Shown here in pieces: positions 47,948 to 60,515 of a stretch of DNA of 64,000 nt (position 1 is the first letter of the stretch; each line of letters opens with the position of its first letter). The position numbers and the translations under genes are program-made. This DNA comes from Brachynemurus nebulosus (taxonomy: Eukaryota > Arthropoda > Insecta > Neuroptera > Myrmeleontidae): NCBI GenBank assembly GCA_035578155.1, contig JAPWDM010000013.1, forward strand, positions 12,673,527 through 12,737,526. Direction: 5' to 3'. The notes below the pieces were generated by a model. That model was not told the DNA's origin. It saw nothing but the letters and a program-made list of their open reading frames with translations, and did not search any database.

Positions 47948-48324
47948 TAGTTATGAGCAAAGTTAGTCTTGGTCTTGCAGTCTTGTCTTGGTCTTGCAAG
48001 AAATGCAAGACCAAGACAAGACTATGTATACCAAGAGCAAGACCGAGACCTAGACTATAAATATGGCTGCAAGACCAATACCAAGACTCAAGTGAGCAAG
48101 ACCAAGACAATAGAAAGAAAAAAGCAAGACTCTTGCTAAATTATTTAAGTAGTTTGAAAGTATAATTAATACCGTAAAGAGAGAAAATTCTGATTTTAGA
48201 AGGAAAAAATTCGCTAATAAAAAAATGCTAGAAAGTGCAAGATTCTTTAGCAATACCAAGACCAAGATTCTTAATGCAAGAACAAGACCAAGACCAAGAC
48301 TGCCATTGCATTTGCTCATCACTA
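47948..48324. mobile_element. hAT MITE with CAAGACCAAGAC mini-repeats, perfect 8-bp duplication
   Basis: Starts TAGTTATGAGCAAAG and ends CATTTGCTCATCACTA, flanked by ATTTGACT on both sides (47940-47947, 48325-48332). The interior carries many CAAGACCAAGAC / GTCTTGGTCTTG words, inverted about the centre. 377 bp, no ORF of its own. Confidence 0.88.
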
Positions 48325-48907
48325 ATTTGACTGCCTCAATTATATACATTGATATAATTAGTCTATATAATATAATAAATAATATGTTCATTGGTCTGTG
48401 GACATGACACTCGTGATTTTCTCTACTTTTTATATCAAAGTGAATAAAAAATTGGGATTTTTCCGTACGAAAATAGTTGTATTCACCCATACTTTTGAAT
48501 TGTACGATATTGCATTTAGGTATATTATGTCTGCATGTAACGTTTTCAGATGTTAAATGAAGATAAATTCGTTAAAATCTGATTACAATTTTTTTTTTTT
48601 TAATAGATAGATATTATAGTTTGTTTTAGTGTTAATTTGAACTTTGATTGACATTCATATCAGGGTATCACTTTAATTTGATATATTTCTATCATATCAA
48701 CCGTAAGGGAATCAATAACAGTTTTATATGTTGCTGCATTCGGACGCCTGGACGTTTCATGTTCGGAAAATAGTCTTTTTTCTTCTTTCAATTTACTCCT
48801 TTTTGTGTGCATTAAAAGTTTTTGTATGTACACTTTTAATGTAATTCGATGTTACAGTGGCGGTTGATGAAGTTATTGAGTGGATGTGCAGTTTAATTTA
48901 TCGTTTG

Positions 48908-49088
<181 letters not shown>

Positions 49089-49131
49089 AAAATAACTGAG
49101 TACAACAAGGTTCTATAAGTTTTAATTTTAA

Positions 49132-50065
49132 CCCCCGGAATCATACGTTGGTCTACGAGAGACGTTAAACATACATCGGCGTCAGTTTGACGAATGGATT
49201 TTTTACGGAGAGTTTTAGAGTTTATTTGCAAAAAACATTTTTTTTTACATAACAATACTACAAAAGCGAACAAAATATGTATTTAAAAAGATTGCATTTG
49301 GAAAAGTTTTTTAATATAAATATTTATTAATTTTTTTTTAATCTTTTTATGAATAGCATATTTTCATTATAAAAATTAAAAAATAGATAAGTACATCAAT
49401 TGTATCATAAGACATGTCTTTCAAATAATTAATTTATGAACTATTATGAGTTGGTGGACATGTGTGACTTTACAGGATGTGAAATTTCTCGGTCACAAAT
49501 ATTCCCGTAGATATGTAGTTATTTCCTGATTAGGCACATTTGTAAATTTTCTAAAATTTGTTACCAATTTTGCAAATAAGATCTCAAAAAATAATAAAAA
49601 TTAAAATATTTTCCACAAAATAAATTGTTAATCTTTTATTAAGTCACTTGAAACGCACTCGAAACACAGTTTTCGATTCAATATATTAAAACTTCAGTAT
49701 TATGTCGTCTCTATAAGTCAAACAGCTGTAATCATCTTTCACATTATCATTATCATTGAATAAATTAATAATAACATCCATATCTTTAATAAATTTTAAA
49801 AAAATTAGGAAAGCTTTTATATATGAAGTACAAAATCTTTAAAAAAAACATACGTTAATCATACATCGACGTCTAATTGACGCACAGTATTTTAATATAG
49901 ACAAAACGACAGTAACTATAAACAAAATTAATACGTTTGCTGTGTTATCATAACAAATAAATTAGGTACCGGAAGTTTCAGAACAGACAAGCAACAACAA
50001 GTTATAGTACTGAAGCAGCTAGAGAAGTTCGTTCGTCATTTTTACGAGTACGTATGATTTTAGCG
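49132..50065. mobile_element. Non-autonomous piggyBac element, copy 2
   Basis: Starts CCCCCGGAATCATACG and ends CGTATGATTTTAGCG with TTAA at 49128-49131 and 50066-50069. The interior aligns end to end with 25010-25885 apart from small indels, including TCATACATCGACGTC at 49859. Its tips have mutated (CCCCCGG, TTTAGCG), so it is older. 934 bp. Confidence 0.87.
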
Positions 50066-50069
50066 TTAA

Positions 50070-50976
50070 TAATAGTAACGTTGCGTTGGTTCGAAGTTCT
50101 GATGCCAATCTTTTCATTTTTGACAGTATTTGAAGCGTTTAGAATTAACTATAACAAAAAATAGTTAAAAGTTAATTGCAGATTTTTGACGCGAAGCGCT
50201 CAGAATTAATTTTAGCAAAAAAGATATATGTAGGTATTTAAAATAAAAGTTAATTGTAGATTTTTGACGTTTTTTTTTTTTGAAAAAAAAAATGACCCCT
50301 CATTGTCAAATTTAGTTGAGTAAAGTGCGGGTGGACTACCTTTGCGAGGACAGAAGTCATGAATTCATAAGGATTTCGTTGTTAGAGCAACGAAATTTTA
50401 AAAAAAAATTATTTTAGAAGCATAAGTAACATTTTTTGAAAATATTACTCATAAATTATACAAGTTTAGTAAATAAATTTACGTGAAATCATTTTCATGT
50501 TGTTTAACGTAAAAAAAATATTTTTTTAAGTTTATGACGTCATTAAGTATGCTATCATAAGTTAATTCTCGAAAAATTTCATGTTAAACGATTAGGACAT
50601 AAAATTTGAATTTGGTCTTCTGCCAATTTCAATAAAATTAAAAAAAAAAATTAAAAATCGATTTTTATGTAAAAATCAATCCTTTTGATGAGTTGTAAAA
50701 TTAAATTTTGAAAAATTACAATTTTTGCCTCGATGGTCAGAACCGAATTTACAATTCTTCCATCCATGGGTCTAGTAAAATTTTGTTTTTCTCTACATTT
50801 GTATAAGCTAAGTATAAACTTCATTAGATTTTTTTTTTTAATTAGTTAGTGTAATTAAAAAGGAAGAAAAATACGGGATTTCAACTTTCTCGTAAAAAAT
50901 ATCATGTTTAAAATTAGTGTCACCCGATGAGGAACCCCTAACCGAAAATAAAATCTATAGATTTAGGTTTATCTTT
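50070..50976. other. AT-rich gap
   Basis: A GATTTCGTTGTTAGAGCAAC GAAAT hairpin at 50371-50395 is related to hairpins at 27770 and 53820. Otherwise no recognised feature. Confidence 0.4.
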
Positions 50977-51097
50977 TAGCGAATTTCCAGAATGGAAATT
51001 CAGCTATTACAGTAGGTCTCATGACGGGACTTGAGCCCGGGACTATGGCAGAAATTTGTTTTGAGGTCCCTAGAAACCGAAAATAATATTCACTAAA

Positions 51098-51141
<44 letters not shown>

Positions 51142-51487
51142 TTATGTATTTATGTATCAGCACGATAACTCTCGAACGAAACGTCCTAGGGTTACGAAAT
51201 TTGGTGACAACGTTGGAAGTCCAAAAATCTTGGATGAGTTCTTCAGCCAGACACGTCGGATGCCAGGAACATGGTTTTTGTTCTTGCAAAAAATTAGTTT
51301 TTTGCCAAAATTTCCACTTATTCAAAAATTTTTGCCAAATTTTTTTACACCATTTAAAAGAGGAGAAAAAGTTACATAAAAAAGCTCTTTAAACTATTAT
51401 TCTATGTCAACTAGTTTCCGAGAAAAACTAATTTTTATAAACGGAAATTCGCTATGTTATGCAGGATGCTGCGACAGGGGTATTTTT
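50977..51487 (+). repeat. Repeat family A, copy 4
   Basis: The most complete copy: TTTAGCGAATTTCCAGAATG, GAGGTCCCTAGAAACCGAAA, (TA)n at 51102-51140, CGATAACTCTCGAACGAAAC, GAAATTTGGTGACAACGTTG, to TTCGCTATGTTATGCAGGAT GCTGCGACAGGGG. Frames on both sides of the microsatellite stay open. Confidence 0.8.
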
Positions 51488-51827
51488 TGTTAGCTTCGAA
51501 ATTTTGCTTCAAGACAAAAAGTGTTAATTTTCCACCATTACCACCACCCCCCCTAACCCCTTTGAATTTTATCATCTGACGCCTGGGTTCACATGGCTCA
51601 TTCCTAAATTCGACTCTGTCGATGACCTTTATGTGTACGAAAATATTTGCGATCGTAAGTATTATAATTTAACAGTTAAAAATTTATGTGAAAAACTGTA
51701 GAAAATATGTAAGAGCAACTTTTTTTTTTTTTTAATGAAAAGTTTGATTTTGAGTACTTTTTTTTTACTACACAAAATGTACAATGTTATGTTATACTGT
51801 TTTAACAATCTATTTACATTCCATTTG

Positions 51828-52232
51828 TAGGGTTCCGAAGAAAAAATATCGGGACCCATATAGTTTCATCATGATTGTTCATCATACTTTTAAAATTCTT
51901 ACATTTTTGTACCTATGAATTTAAAAGTTCGGGCATTTTATGTCGATGAACCAAGAAATTTTTGTTAGTTGACAGTTCTTCTCGTTAAATTGCTAGGCAA
52001 CAAATTTTCGTTAGACGAACCCAAATTTATTCGAAAAAATACAAACCTCTCGTGTAATAATTAATAAGTGAATATATTTATATACTCTTACGGTAAACCG
52101 GAAAAAATATACTTAAACACTGTTAAACACTTTATATTTTATCCCAAAACCTGTGACTAACCCTAGCAGCTGTGGAACCCGGATTTAATGCGTGTCTAAC
52201 ACGCACATGACGGTGAATTTGTAAATATTGAT
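51828..52232 (+). repeat. GGGTTCC-start, hairpin-end repeat
   Basis: It starts GTAGGGTTCCGAAG, with an ATCGGGACCC echo, and ends GTGGAACCCGGATTTAATGC GTGTCTAACACGCACATG. The layout (GGGTTCC start, GGAACCC then a hairpin, then CACTTG-like) is like a very common moth repeat ending in a CGAGTCCGACTCG hairpin, from memory. Non-coding. Confidence 0.5.
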
Positions 52233-52487
52233 GTACAGAATGTGAGGTTGCATGCCAGTTTACAGGCATGTACTTACCTATAATATGTGTTTTTCATTCC
52301 AAATACTCACGGCTACTCACAGCTACTCAACAGTTCATACAATATGCTATTTATTAGCAAACATAAACATGTAAAAAATTTTAATTATCAGACAAACACC
52401 TACGGCCCTAAACCCTACAATCCCGTTTGGTTTTGTGGTTTTGTGATTTTCATAAAGCAAATTGTTTTTATTTTTAGTTTTTAGGTA

Positions 52488-52553
52488 AGACCTAAGTCCG
52501 GGACTATGATAGAAATTTGTTTTGGAGCCTCTAGAACCCGAAAATCTACTTCA

Positions 52554-52635
<82 letters not shown>

Positions 52636-52985
52636 TATTTATGTGTGTGCACGATAACTTTCGAACGAAACGTTTAATGCTTATGAAATTTGGTATGCGA
52701 GCTGGAATGCGGATTGGCTCGGCTAAGTTCGTTAGCCAGACACGTCGGATGCGCAGAAGTAGGTTTTTCGACCATTCTTCGCCATTTTTAATGATTTTTT
52801 GCAAAATTTGGCCAGAATTCAAAAATTTTTAAAATATTTTTTTTTTTACACCATCCCAGAGAGCGTAAAAAATTGCATAAGATAATCTTTTAAAACTTTG
52901 TTCTAAGTGAAGAAACGTTTGAGAAAAATTAAGAAATTTGTTGAATTTTTTTACAATAAATGCTTCATCGTTTTAGCAATTCTTT
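52488..52985 (+). repeat. Repeat family A, copy 5, with expanded (TA)n
   Basis: GTCCGGGACTATGATAGAAA, TCTAGAACCCGAAAATC, then (TA)n at 52557-52633, CACGATAACTTTCGAACGAA, ATGAAATTTGGTATGCG, GCCAGACACGTCGGATGCG. It is diverged from copies 1-4 in the last third. Confidence 0.7.
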
Positions 52986-55673
52986 TCTAGATAAAACAAG
53001 TGCTAGTTAGTTATTCAATATGTATGTATGTGTTATAATAACAATAGCTCTGTTTCATCTTTTTAAATTAAAATTAGCCAGATTTTTTAAGAGTACGTTA
53101 TGGAAAGAAAATTTTTGTATGATGTCCTTCTTTAGAGAGAAAATATAATTTATATATATATTTGCATACCTAGAAAAAAAATCGAAAACTATAGTTATGT
53201 AATCTAATAATATATTGTTTTCGCTACGACAAAAATCAGTAAATATATATCGAATCGAAAAGCTAAGTTGATTAGCTATTATTAATTAGAAAATACTTCT
53301 AATGTTCCAACGTTTTTCACGCTTTATTGTCCATAACTTTTTTAATACCGATCTTTCGGCAAAATATTTCAAACAAAAGTTATAGATAATCAAATTATCT
53401 ACAGAAAAGCTGTTTACAGAATTTTTCTCAGACTCACGGTTACAAAGATAATCGAGTAATTATTTTCGATTTTAAATTCAACACAGCGAATTTCGAAAAT
53501 TCGGTTTTATGCACGGTAACCATTAAATATCGACGGATTTACTGGACTATATACATGTGTAAAAATTCTGTTGTACATGACGGAACTACATAGGATACTA
53601 CAATGCGATACTATGTTTGTTTGCAGTAGAAAAGGTGTGCCAAATTGACAGCCTTACGGTGGTTAGTTATTGCATTATAATTTACATGTAGATAATATGC
53701 CGTTCTATCCAGTTCTTTTGTTTACCGTATTCACTGAGGATTTTTCTTTGTTCAGTGAATACATACACAATATCCATGGGTATCTAGATTTACACATTAA
53801 CGAAATTTTCAATTTTATAGGATTTCGTAGTTTTAACAGCGAAATCCTTACGAATTCGTGATCGCACGCTCATCGTATTAGGTGGCCTACCGGCACTTGA
53901 TCACTTTGTAATAGACAATGTAGCAATTTTAAGAAATTTAACAGGCCCGGTCGTGTCGTTTTTTTGAAGATTGTTATTGAATTATGAACTGCATTTGAAC
54001 TGGACTACGAAGTGCTGACTTGATGCGTGTCTAACACGCACTTGTCGAATTTTTGTACGGGATAAACAGGGCCAGATTATCGCATAAACTAAATGAGAAT
54101 ATCGACTAGAGTCCAGTCAAAATACCTATTATGAATATTTGAATCAATATTTTTTGAGATTTCTATTAGTTTGTCACATTATTTATTAGCATGGTTTTAT
54201 TTACATTTTTTCTTTTTGTGTGCTATATATTTTGTGGGAGTGGAAGAGGGCCTGGTAAGAAGGAAATGTCGAGGCCCCAAAAGTGAGATAAGCCGCCCTT
54301 TCTTAAGCATTAGAGAAATGTTTAAAAGCAATTCTTTAAGAGCAGGTTTACTCGAGAGTCCTTAAAAATTATGTATTTTTCTAGAATTTTTTTCTCAAGA
54401 ACGCAAGTAAATATCAATTTCAAATTTTGTACACATATTTATTAAGTATTAAACTACACAAAAAAAAAATTTCAAGGAAAAATATAAAAAAGTGTCCATT
54501 TTATAGATAGTGCAGTGTGACGATCCGAAAATCCAATGCCTTGTTGGTGGACATCCTAGCGCCGGTAATAAACCACCGAAATCCAAAAACAAAAAAGATT
54601 TATAAAATATATGAAGAGTACCGGCACCTCTACCTATAATATCAATAAATTGCTGAAAGAAAAAAAAATGGCGGATGTTTGAACTTTTGATTACGATTTT
54701 TGTCTTATTTTTCGCTCTTTAAAGTAAATTTAAAATAAAATAAAATATTGAAAGTGTATCGAACTTAGGTAGAAGTGCCGAAGAATTGAATTATCTTTAA
54801 AATAAAAAATTAAAAAAAAGGATCCATCGAATAGTTTTTAAGTTATCGTGCCCAGCAGTTCCAAAAATGTAGTTCCGAGATATTATAAAATATATGTATA
54901 TAAAGAAACGTATTTTCAAAATTTTATATTTAATACTCATTATTGCGTGAACTACGTTTTTTAAATTTTTTTTTTTTATAGAAAGCTGGATTCGGTTAAT
55001 GTACAAGAATCTTGTTTTTAAATTATTTTCAGTAAAATCACTTTGGGAACATATTCTACACATAATTTGCTATCAATTTCGGCAAAAAAAAAATCGATTT
55101 TTTTTATCAAATCTCAAGTAAACCTTCGCTTAAATTACTTTCAGCAAAATCACTTTGTGAACATATTCTACACATAATTAGCTACCAATTTCTGCAAAAA
55201 AAAACATTTTTTTAACGACTCTCAAGTAAACCTCCCCTTAACTCTGAATACATTTTTTGTAGCCTGGAATCATTTCCGCCATTAACTAGAATAACATTAG
55301 GTAGTGTAATATGAAGTTTCGTTGTCCGACCATTTGGCCAATCATGAATTCAGTGTATGCCTAGGAAATTTTTTAAATAGGAATGTACCCTAATATATGA
55401 CAAAAATAAAATTGAAAACAAATTTTTGTTCAATTTTTTTTTTTTAGTTTTTATGCCTAAAGCGCCTAGGGTCTATGACAATGCTAGAACGGCTCTGTGT
55501 GTGATTCATAAAATAAATTCAAAAATCAAAATGGAAAAACGAATGTATATTTAAATGAAAATTACAAAAAATTCTAAAATGTATACCTAGAGTCAAATTT
55601 TGCTGGAAACAGATTATGTTATGAATATTAAACATTATTTGAAAATATATTACAATGTTTTTGTTTTGCTTTT

Positions 55674-55705
<32 letters not shown>

Positions 55706-56911
55706 CGTTGCTGCATGCATTGCAGAGGTTTCTAAAATTTTGTATTGCTGGACCAAACTGCAGATAAACAATAATTGTGTTTTCGAATTTTTTCTTCGTT
55801 GTAAAAGTCTGATTTAACTTTTTTTTTTCACGGTAAAAATGAAAAATCTACAATATTCATGAGTTAAATTGTCAATAATATTGTGGTTGCGCGCAGTTTA
55901 CATAGACTTTTTCCTGTAATTCGATCAGTTCAGATTGCATACCCTTGAAAACATTTTAAAAATTAAAAGAAAATAGGTTGAAAAATAAACTTTTTTTCCA
56001 AGGGACCATACTAGTAACCAAATTACACTGTTCCACTTGTCGCCAGTGGGTGACGTAAATTTCCCCACTCTTTTGGTGTAGATACACACTGTTTGCAGTG
56101 GTATTGGTTTAATGGTTGCGTCTGTGTGCGTATTCACAAATACTACTACAATACACGTATTACCAGAGAGAGAAATATGTGCTGTTCAACTAACAATATC
56201 TAACAATGTAATACAATGCACTGTGTGTTCGGTGACGGACAGCGACTGACTACATGACTAAAGCTGTGACAGGCCTACAAAGAACTCCAAGCAAGCTACA
56301 CTTCGTTGATATTAGTTGCTTCTAGTGTTCTATGCTTTTTTTCATCATTTGAAGATAGCGAGCCACACTTTGGAAACCCCTGATGTATTACAAAAAATTT
56401 AATAAACATTTAGCTACTGAAAAATAAAATATGCATATTTCTTTCCAAAATAAATTTCAAACATGTATATTTTTCTAGTTTTAGAAAATAAAAAATAAAT
56501 ACCCCTGTCGCAGCATCTGCATAATATAGTGAATTTCCAAATATTGGGTACTGGCGGATCTCATCTAAGACCTGTATCCATTTAATTAAAATAGTTTAGC
56601 TTGCTAACAGTGAAACAATTTTCAAAATCAGTTCTGTGGTTAATTTTTGGTGCTTTTGGGTCCTCTGGACCCTAACCGATCTCATGTAGTGTAGCATATA
56701 TCCATTTAAAGTGATGTATTGAGCTACAAAAGACATTGCAGAACATCCTTGAATATTTTTACATTCACACGAGAAATGATAAGTATATGAAAAGTTTATT
56801 TCAAAATGTAATCGATAAAAAAAAGTTAATCGAGATCAAAAATCTCACAATTGGAATTTTAGCTAATACATATACCTCGTTTCCTACTGGTCTAATCCCC
56901 CCCCCCCCCTA
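52986..56911. other. AT-rich gap with hairpin terminus and hAT-like ends
   Basis: Hairpin GATGCGTGTCTAACACGCAC TTG at 54022; GGATTTCGTAG/GCGAAATCC hairpin near 53820; CAGGGCCAGATTATCGC at 54068 and TAGAACGGCTCTG at 55483-55495 as unmatched hAT-like ends; the end of family A (CCCTGTCGCAGCATCTGC) at 56503; poly-A at 55674-55701. No gene recognised. Confidence 0.45.
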
Positions 56912-56998
56912 ATGCCCCCAGTTGGGACTCGAATCCAGGATTCTGGATAACTAGTCAAGCACCTTACCATTAGACTACCGATCGCTGTTCGAGAGCCA
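56912..56998 (-). repeat. tRNA-like (SINE head or tRNA pseudogene)
   Basis: The minus strand reads CGATCGGTAGTCTAATGGTAAGG (A-box-like) and about 40 nt later CTGGATTCGAGTCCCAA (B-box-like, GGxTTCGAxTCC with one extra base). Spacing suits a tRNA, but the T-stem has an A-C mismatch and I cannot pair the acceptor ends, so it is not a working tRNA. More likely the RNA polymerase III head of a SINE. Confidence 0.4.
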
Positions 56999-57933
56999 CT
57001 CCATTTTGATCCTCTATCACTCACATATATAAATTACTCTCTTGATTGCAAGATGTATGTGTTTGTGAACATTATTAAGTGTGGCTCTAAAAACGTTTTT
57101 TTTAGTAAATGTACGGTTTTATTACCTTTTTACTGGAGCACCTAACAGCGCTTTAGTTCTTCGATTGTATTAGTTGTACTACATACCTGTATAAAATTAA
57201 TTAATTAAGCAATGTAACGGGGATTTTTTTTATTTCTAGTGAAAAATTTGTTCGGTTTTTTCTGGTTTTATTGTTGGTTGTTGTCTTGGATACCATGAAA
57301 AGAAGTTTTATTTTAAACCATGACGTGTTTCATCTATTTTTTTATTTTATTTTATTTTTATTTTTATTTTTTTTATCAAAACAAGGTGTTGTAAATCACC
57401 TTAATTTTTTAGTTTTTTTATTCTAACAGAAAAAATACTTGCCAAAATATAGGAAATAAAATTTGCCAAGTGCATGTGGTACACGCATTAAGTCAGAGCT
57501 CCTCAGTAGCTAGTTTGACAAAGTGCATTTTACCTTTGGCACCCTCAAAAAACGAGTATCATGTTTAAAAATTTTAAAAGTTGTCATACTAATAAAAAAA
57601 ATTTTCTTCGTTATCCATTTTCTCCATCATCGATATGTTTTATAGTTCAATAAGTACACATAGAGGTAACAATCATCTGTATCTCAGCTTAAAAACATAT
57701 CCATGTTAAAAAAGGATTAGCTTTACCACCTACACTGTTGCAAGAGCTTTGAACATAACAATGTTTGTTTGAAATTGAAAATTATTTAAAACTTTTACTT
57801 TTATGCAACTGACATCACGTATCAATATGTAGTTTGCCTATGTGTATGAATTTCATCAGTACATTAAATCCACACATATTCAACGTTTTTGATGTGACAG
57901 CGTCTCACCCCACATAGCAGGCTGGTTTAATTA
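56999..57933. other. AT-rich gap
   Basis: It contains the hairpin terminus CAAGTGCATGTGGTACACGC ATTAAG at 57467-57491. No gene recognised. Confidence 0.4.
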
Positions 57934-58161
57934 TTAATAGATTTGAGCGTTACTTTATGGTATTCCATATTTGTAAATAATAAACAAATACTTTACTTTG
58001 CAAAATACCACGTTTATTTTTGAAACTGTGACAATATTGTTTCGAACCGATAGTTCATTTTCAAACAGAAAATGAACTGTTTGAAAATGAACTATCGGTT
58101 CGAAACAATATTGTCACAGTTTCAAAAATAAACGTGGTATTTTGCAAAGCTGGTTTAATTA
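57934..58161. repeat. Perfect long palindrome within direct repeats
   Basis: Arms 57996-58068 and 58077-58149 are exact reverse complements over 73 nt, with an 8-nt spacer (AAAATGAA). The segment is bracketed by the direct repeat GCTGGTTTAATTA at 57921-57933 and 58149-58161. The left side carries GATTTGAGCGTTACTTTATG, shared with 18955-19125. Confidence 0.85.
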
Positions 58162-59106
58162 CACTGAAAGTCACAAAAATAGTATCTACCGGCTTTGACA
58201 AGTCATACTGATATAGATCAAATCAACTAAAAATGGTCTGACGGCATTAACAAATGAAGCAAAAATTAGACGTACAGTTTTAAGTTACTAAGTTTTAGGT
58301 ACTCTAATATAGAAATAACAAAAAGGGAGAGAAAACTAGGTACGTTTAATTTTGCTTCATTTGTTAGTTTCGTTTGATGGCGTTAGACCGATTAAAAATA
58401 ATTTTGAGAATATACTTAAATTTATAGTTTTTGTTTTTCATTTAATACAAATAACTATTTATGGAACACAAAGGGTTATAGAACCTAAAATACTTGAAAT
58501 CTTACTTTTTTATACTCGTTAACTTGATTCTAATTATTATAGAAGCTTTTGTTTTCATGATAATTATATATTCCTGACCAAATGATTTAACACTATAATA
58601 ACAATGCAATTAAAAATTTACGCTTAGAAACACAAATTCAATGAAAATTTTCTGTTCGTTATTTTTTTTTACGTTGTATTTTAAATCTAATAGAAAGTAC
58701 CTAGATTAATAAAGCACCAAACTTTATTTTCTATGATAAAATTTATTATTTATATAGGTAAATTCATTAATTTTATACTTATAAATAAAAAAAATATACA
58801 TATAACCTATTCAATTTGATTGGATACAAGAAGATGACAGTTTTTTCTCAGTAGGTACCTATAACGATTGGGAAAGTATTGGTTGATTATACTTTTGAAA
58901 CTTTACCACAAAGTTTTTACTACTTTTTACCTAACTTTATTTTTCTAATGAAATACATTATGTACATAATATGTACTATAATGTTATATAATTCTTATTA
59001 AAAATAAAATAAGGGAACAGACATGTGTATAAAAAATATACACATTAATAAGTTTATTAAGAAATTGCAACAGAGAGGTATTTCATAAGAAATAATTTGT
59101 CGACTA
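58162..59106. other. AT-rich gap
   Basis: AATGAAGCAAAAATTAGACG TAC at 58252 and TTTAATTTTGCTTCATTTG at 58346, with GGTCTGACGGCATTAAC and GATGGCGTTAGACC outside them, form a small fold-back (about 58230-58395). Nothing else recognised. Confidence 0.4.
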
Positions 59107-59346
59107 ACGTAAAAACCCCCATTATGGAACGGTATCTAATACTGGAACAGTTTTGACATTTACATATTTATTTCTTTAATTAAGTAAAGAAACATTAAAT
59201 GCGAGGTGAATTGAAATTGAAAAACAATCATTCTATTAATAATAATTTTTGTTATCACACGTTTCTTTCAGAAATAACTTCATTAATATGTAAATGTCAA
59301 AACTGTTCCAGTATTAGATACCGTTCCATAATGGGGGCTTTTACGT
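59107..59346. mobile_element. TA-flanked MITE, 240 bp
   Basis: Starts ACGTAAAAACCCCCATTATG GAACGG and ends CCGTTCCATAATGGGGGCTT TTACGT, TA on both sides. Outer arms of about 60 bp (through AACAGTTTTGACATTTACAT) are nearly perfect. Its interior is related to 11940-12075 inside the PNISR intron 7 element. Confidence 0.85.
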
Positions 59347-60140
59347 TATAAAGTTCTGTGTTTAGTAAATAGTTATTTATACAACCAGTCGTAAGATGAA
59401 GCTGCTTCTTTGGACAACTGTTAGGGTTCGTGAAGAAAACACCTACTTTGCACGTGTTGCATACAATATTTTTAACAATTCTAAAAAATTGAAAGCATTG
59501 TATGGCTTGTATTGTAACATTACTGTGTAGAAATAAAGTAATATCCATTTTTTTTCAGGCGTGATAAAAAGTATGTATAGGTAGTTGCAAAGTTTCTGAG
59601 CGACTAAAGTCCACTTCCAGTTTTACTACAGTACTCCGTTAAATAAATGAAAGTAAGGGTCTACACCATTAAAAAAATCGTATTTATAAATACCAAAATA
59701 TGTTATTATTACTATGTAAGGCTATTTTTCATAAAAATTTTTCCTGTTAGTATTTAATATTTTAAAATTGGTAGCGTTAAGTCGTTTTGAAACATTAAAT
59801 TTCTTATCATAGGTATTTCTAGTTTTAATTATATTACATATTTCTTGTAGTTTAGAAACGTTTAATTTTTAATATTTTATACCTTCTGAACAATTTACTA
59901 AATATTGCAAATAATAAAACGGTCTACAATTTTCTCTTTTAAAGTCTGTACTTTTCAGTGGTTAATTAATTGAAATGTATTCAATTTTATTGAACTACCT
60001 GATACAGTCATAAAACCTGCATAATTTTCGATATTTTAACAATTTTTTTTTAACTTATCGTATTCTTGATTATTATTATACTTTTTTATACCCTCTATTT
60101 TAATCGGGTTTTTATCTATTGATATTTAATTAATTTAAAT

Positions 60141-60515
60141 ATGGAAATGAATACGAGTATTAAAAATAAAATGTTAAGTCCGCAAGCAAATAACACATTT
60201 ATCATTTTAAATGTGTTAGTGTTTATGAAAAGTGAAAGTGATGGTGTGAAAATCCCATTACCTCAAGTTAAAAATCGTGTTACTGCAGCTATGGGTATAT
60301 CGCTGGCAACTTTAATTAGAATAGCTAGTGAAGCAAAAAAGAAAAATGATGGATCGGAAGCTATTTTTGCTGAAAAAGAAAGAAAAAAACATGTAAAACA
60401 TAAAACAGATCTGGACAGCTTCGATAAGGGAGTACTTAATAATATTATACAAAATATTTTTACGACGGAAAAAATTGTTCCCATATTGAAAAACATTCAT
60501 AGGAAATTTATTTAA
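60141..60515 (+). CDS. Helix-turn-helix ORF, N-terminal part of a Tc1/IS630-type transposase
   Basis: A single open frame of 124 codons, ATG in a weak context after a long AT-rich leader. Residues 24-62 (LNVLVFMKSESDGVKIPLPQ and on to VTAAMGISLATLIRIASEAKK) look like a homeodomain-like HTH. The segment TDLDSFDKGVLNNIIQNIF (about 90-108) and IHRKFI at the end resemble the start of insect transposon proteins I know only as family patterns, in which the second HTH and a DDE domain follow. Here the frame stops right after IHRKFI and I see no DDE part downstream. It is either a truncated transposon relic or, less likely, a kept DNA-binding fragment. It is the only intergenic ORF in the right half with protein-like composition. 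Confidence 0.55.
   Translation: MEMNTSIKNKMLSPQANNTFIILNVLVFMKSESDGVKIPLPQVKNRVTAAMGISLATLIRIASEAKKKNDGSEAIFAEKERKKHVKHKTDLDSFDKGVLNNIIQNIFTTEKIVPILKNIHRKFI

Noticed and set aside
54068..55500. hAT element bounded by CAGGGCCAGATTATC and AACGGCTCTG
   Set aside because: The ends do not match each other well and no 8-bp duplication flanks them.
56912..56998. Functional tRNA gene
   Set aside because: B box has an extra base, T-stem mismatch and unpaired acceptor ends; more like a SINE head.
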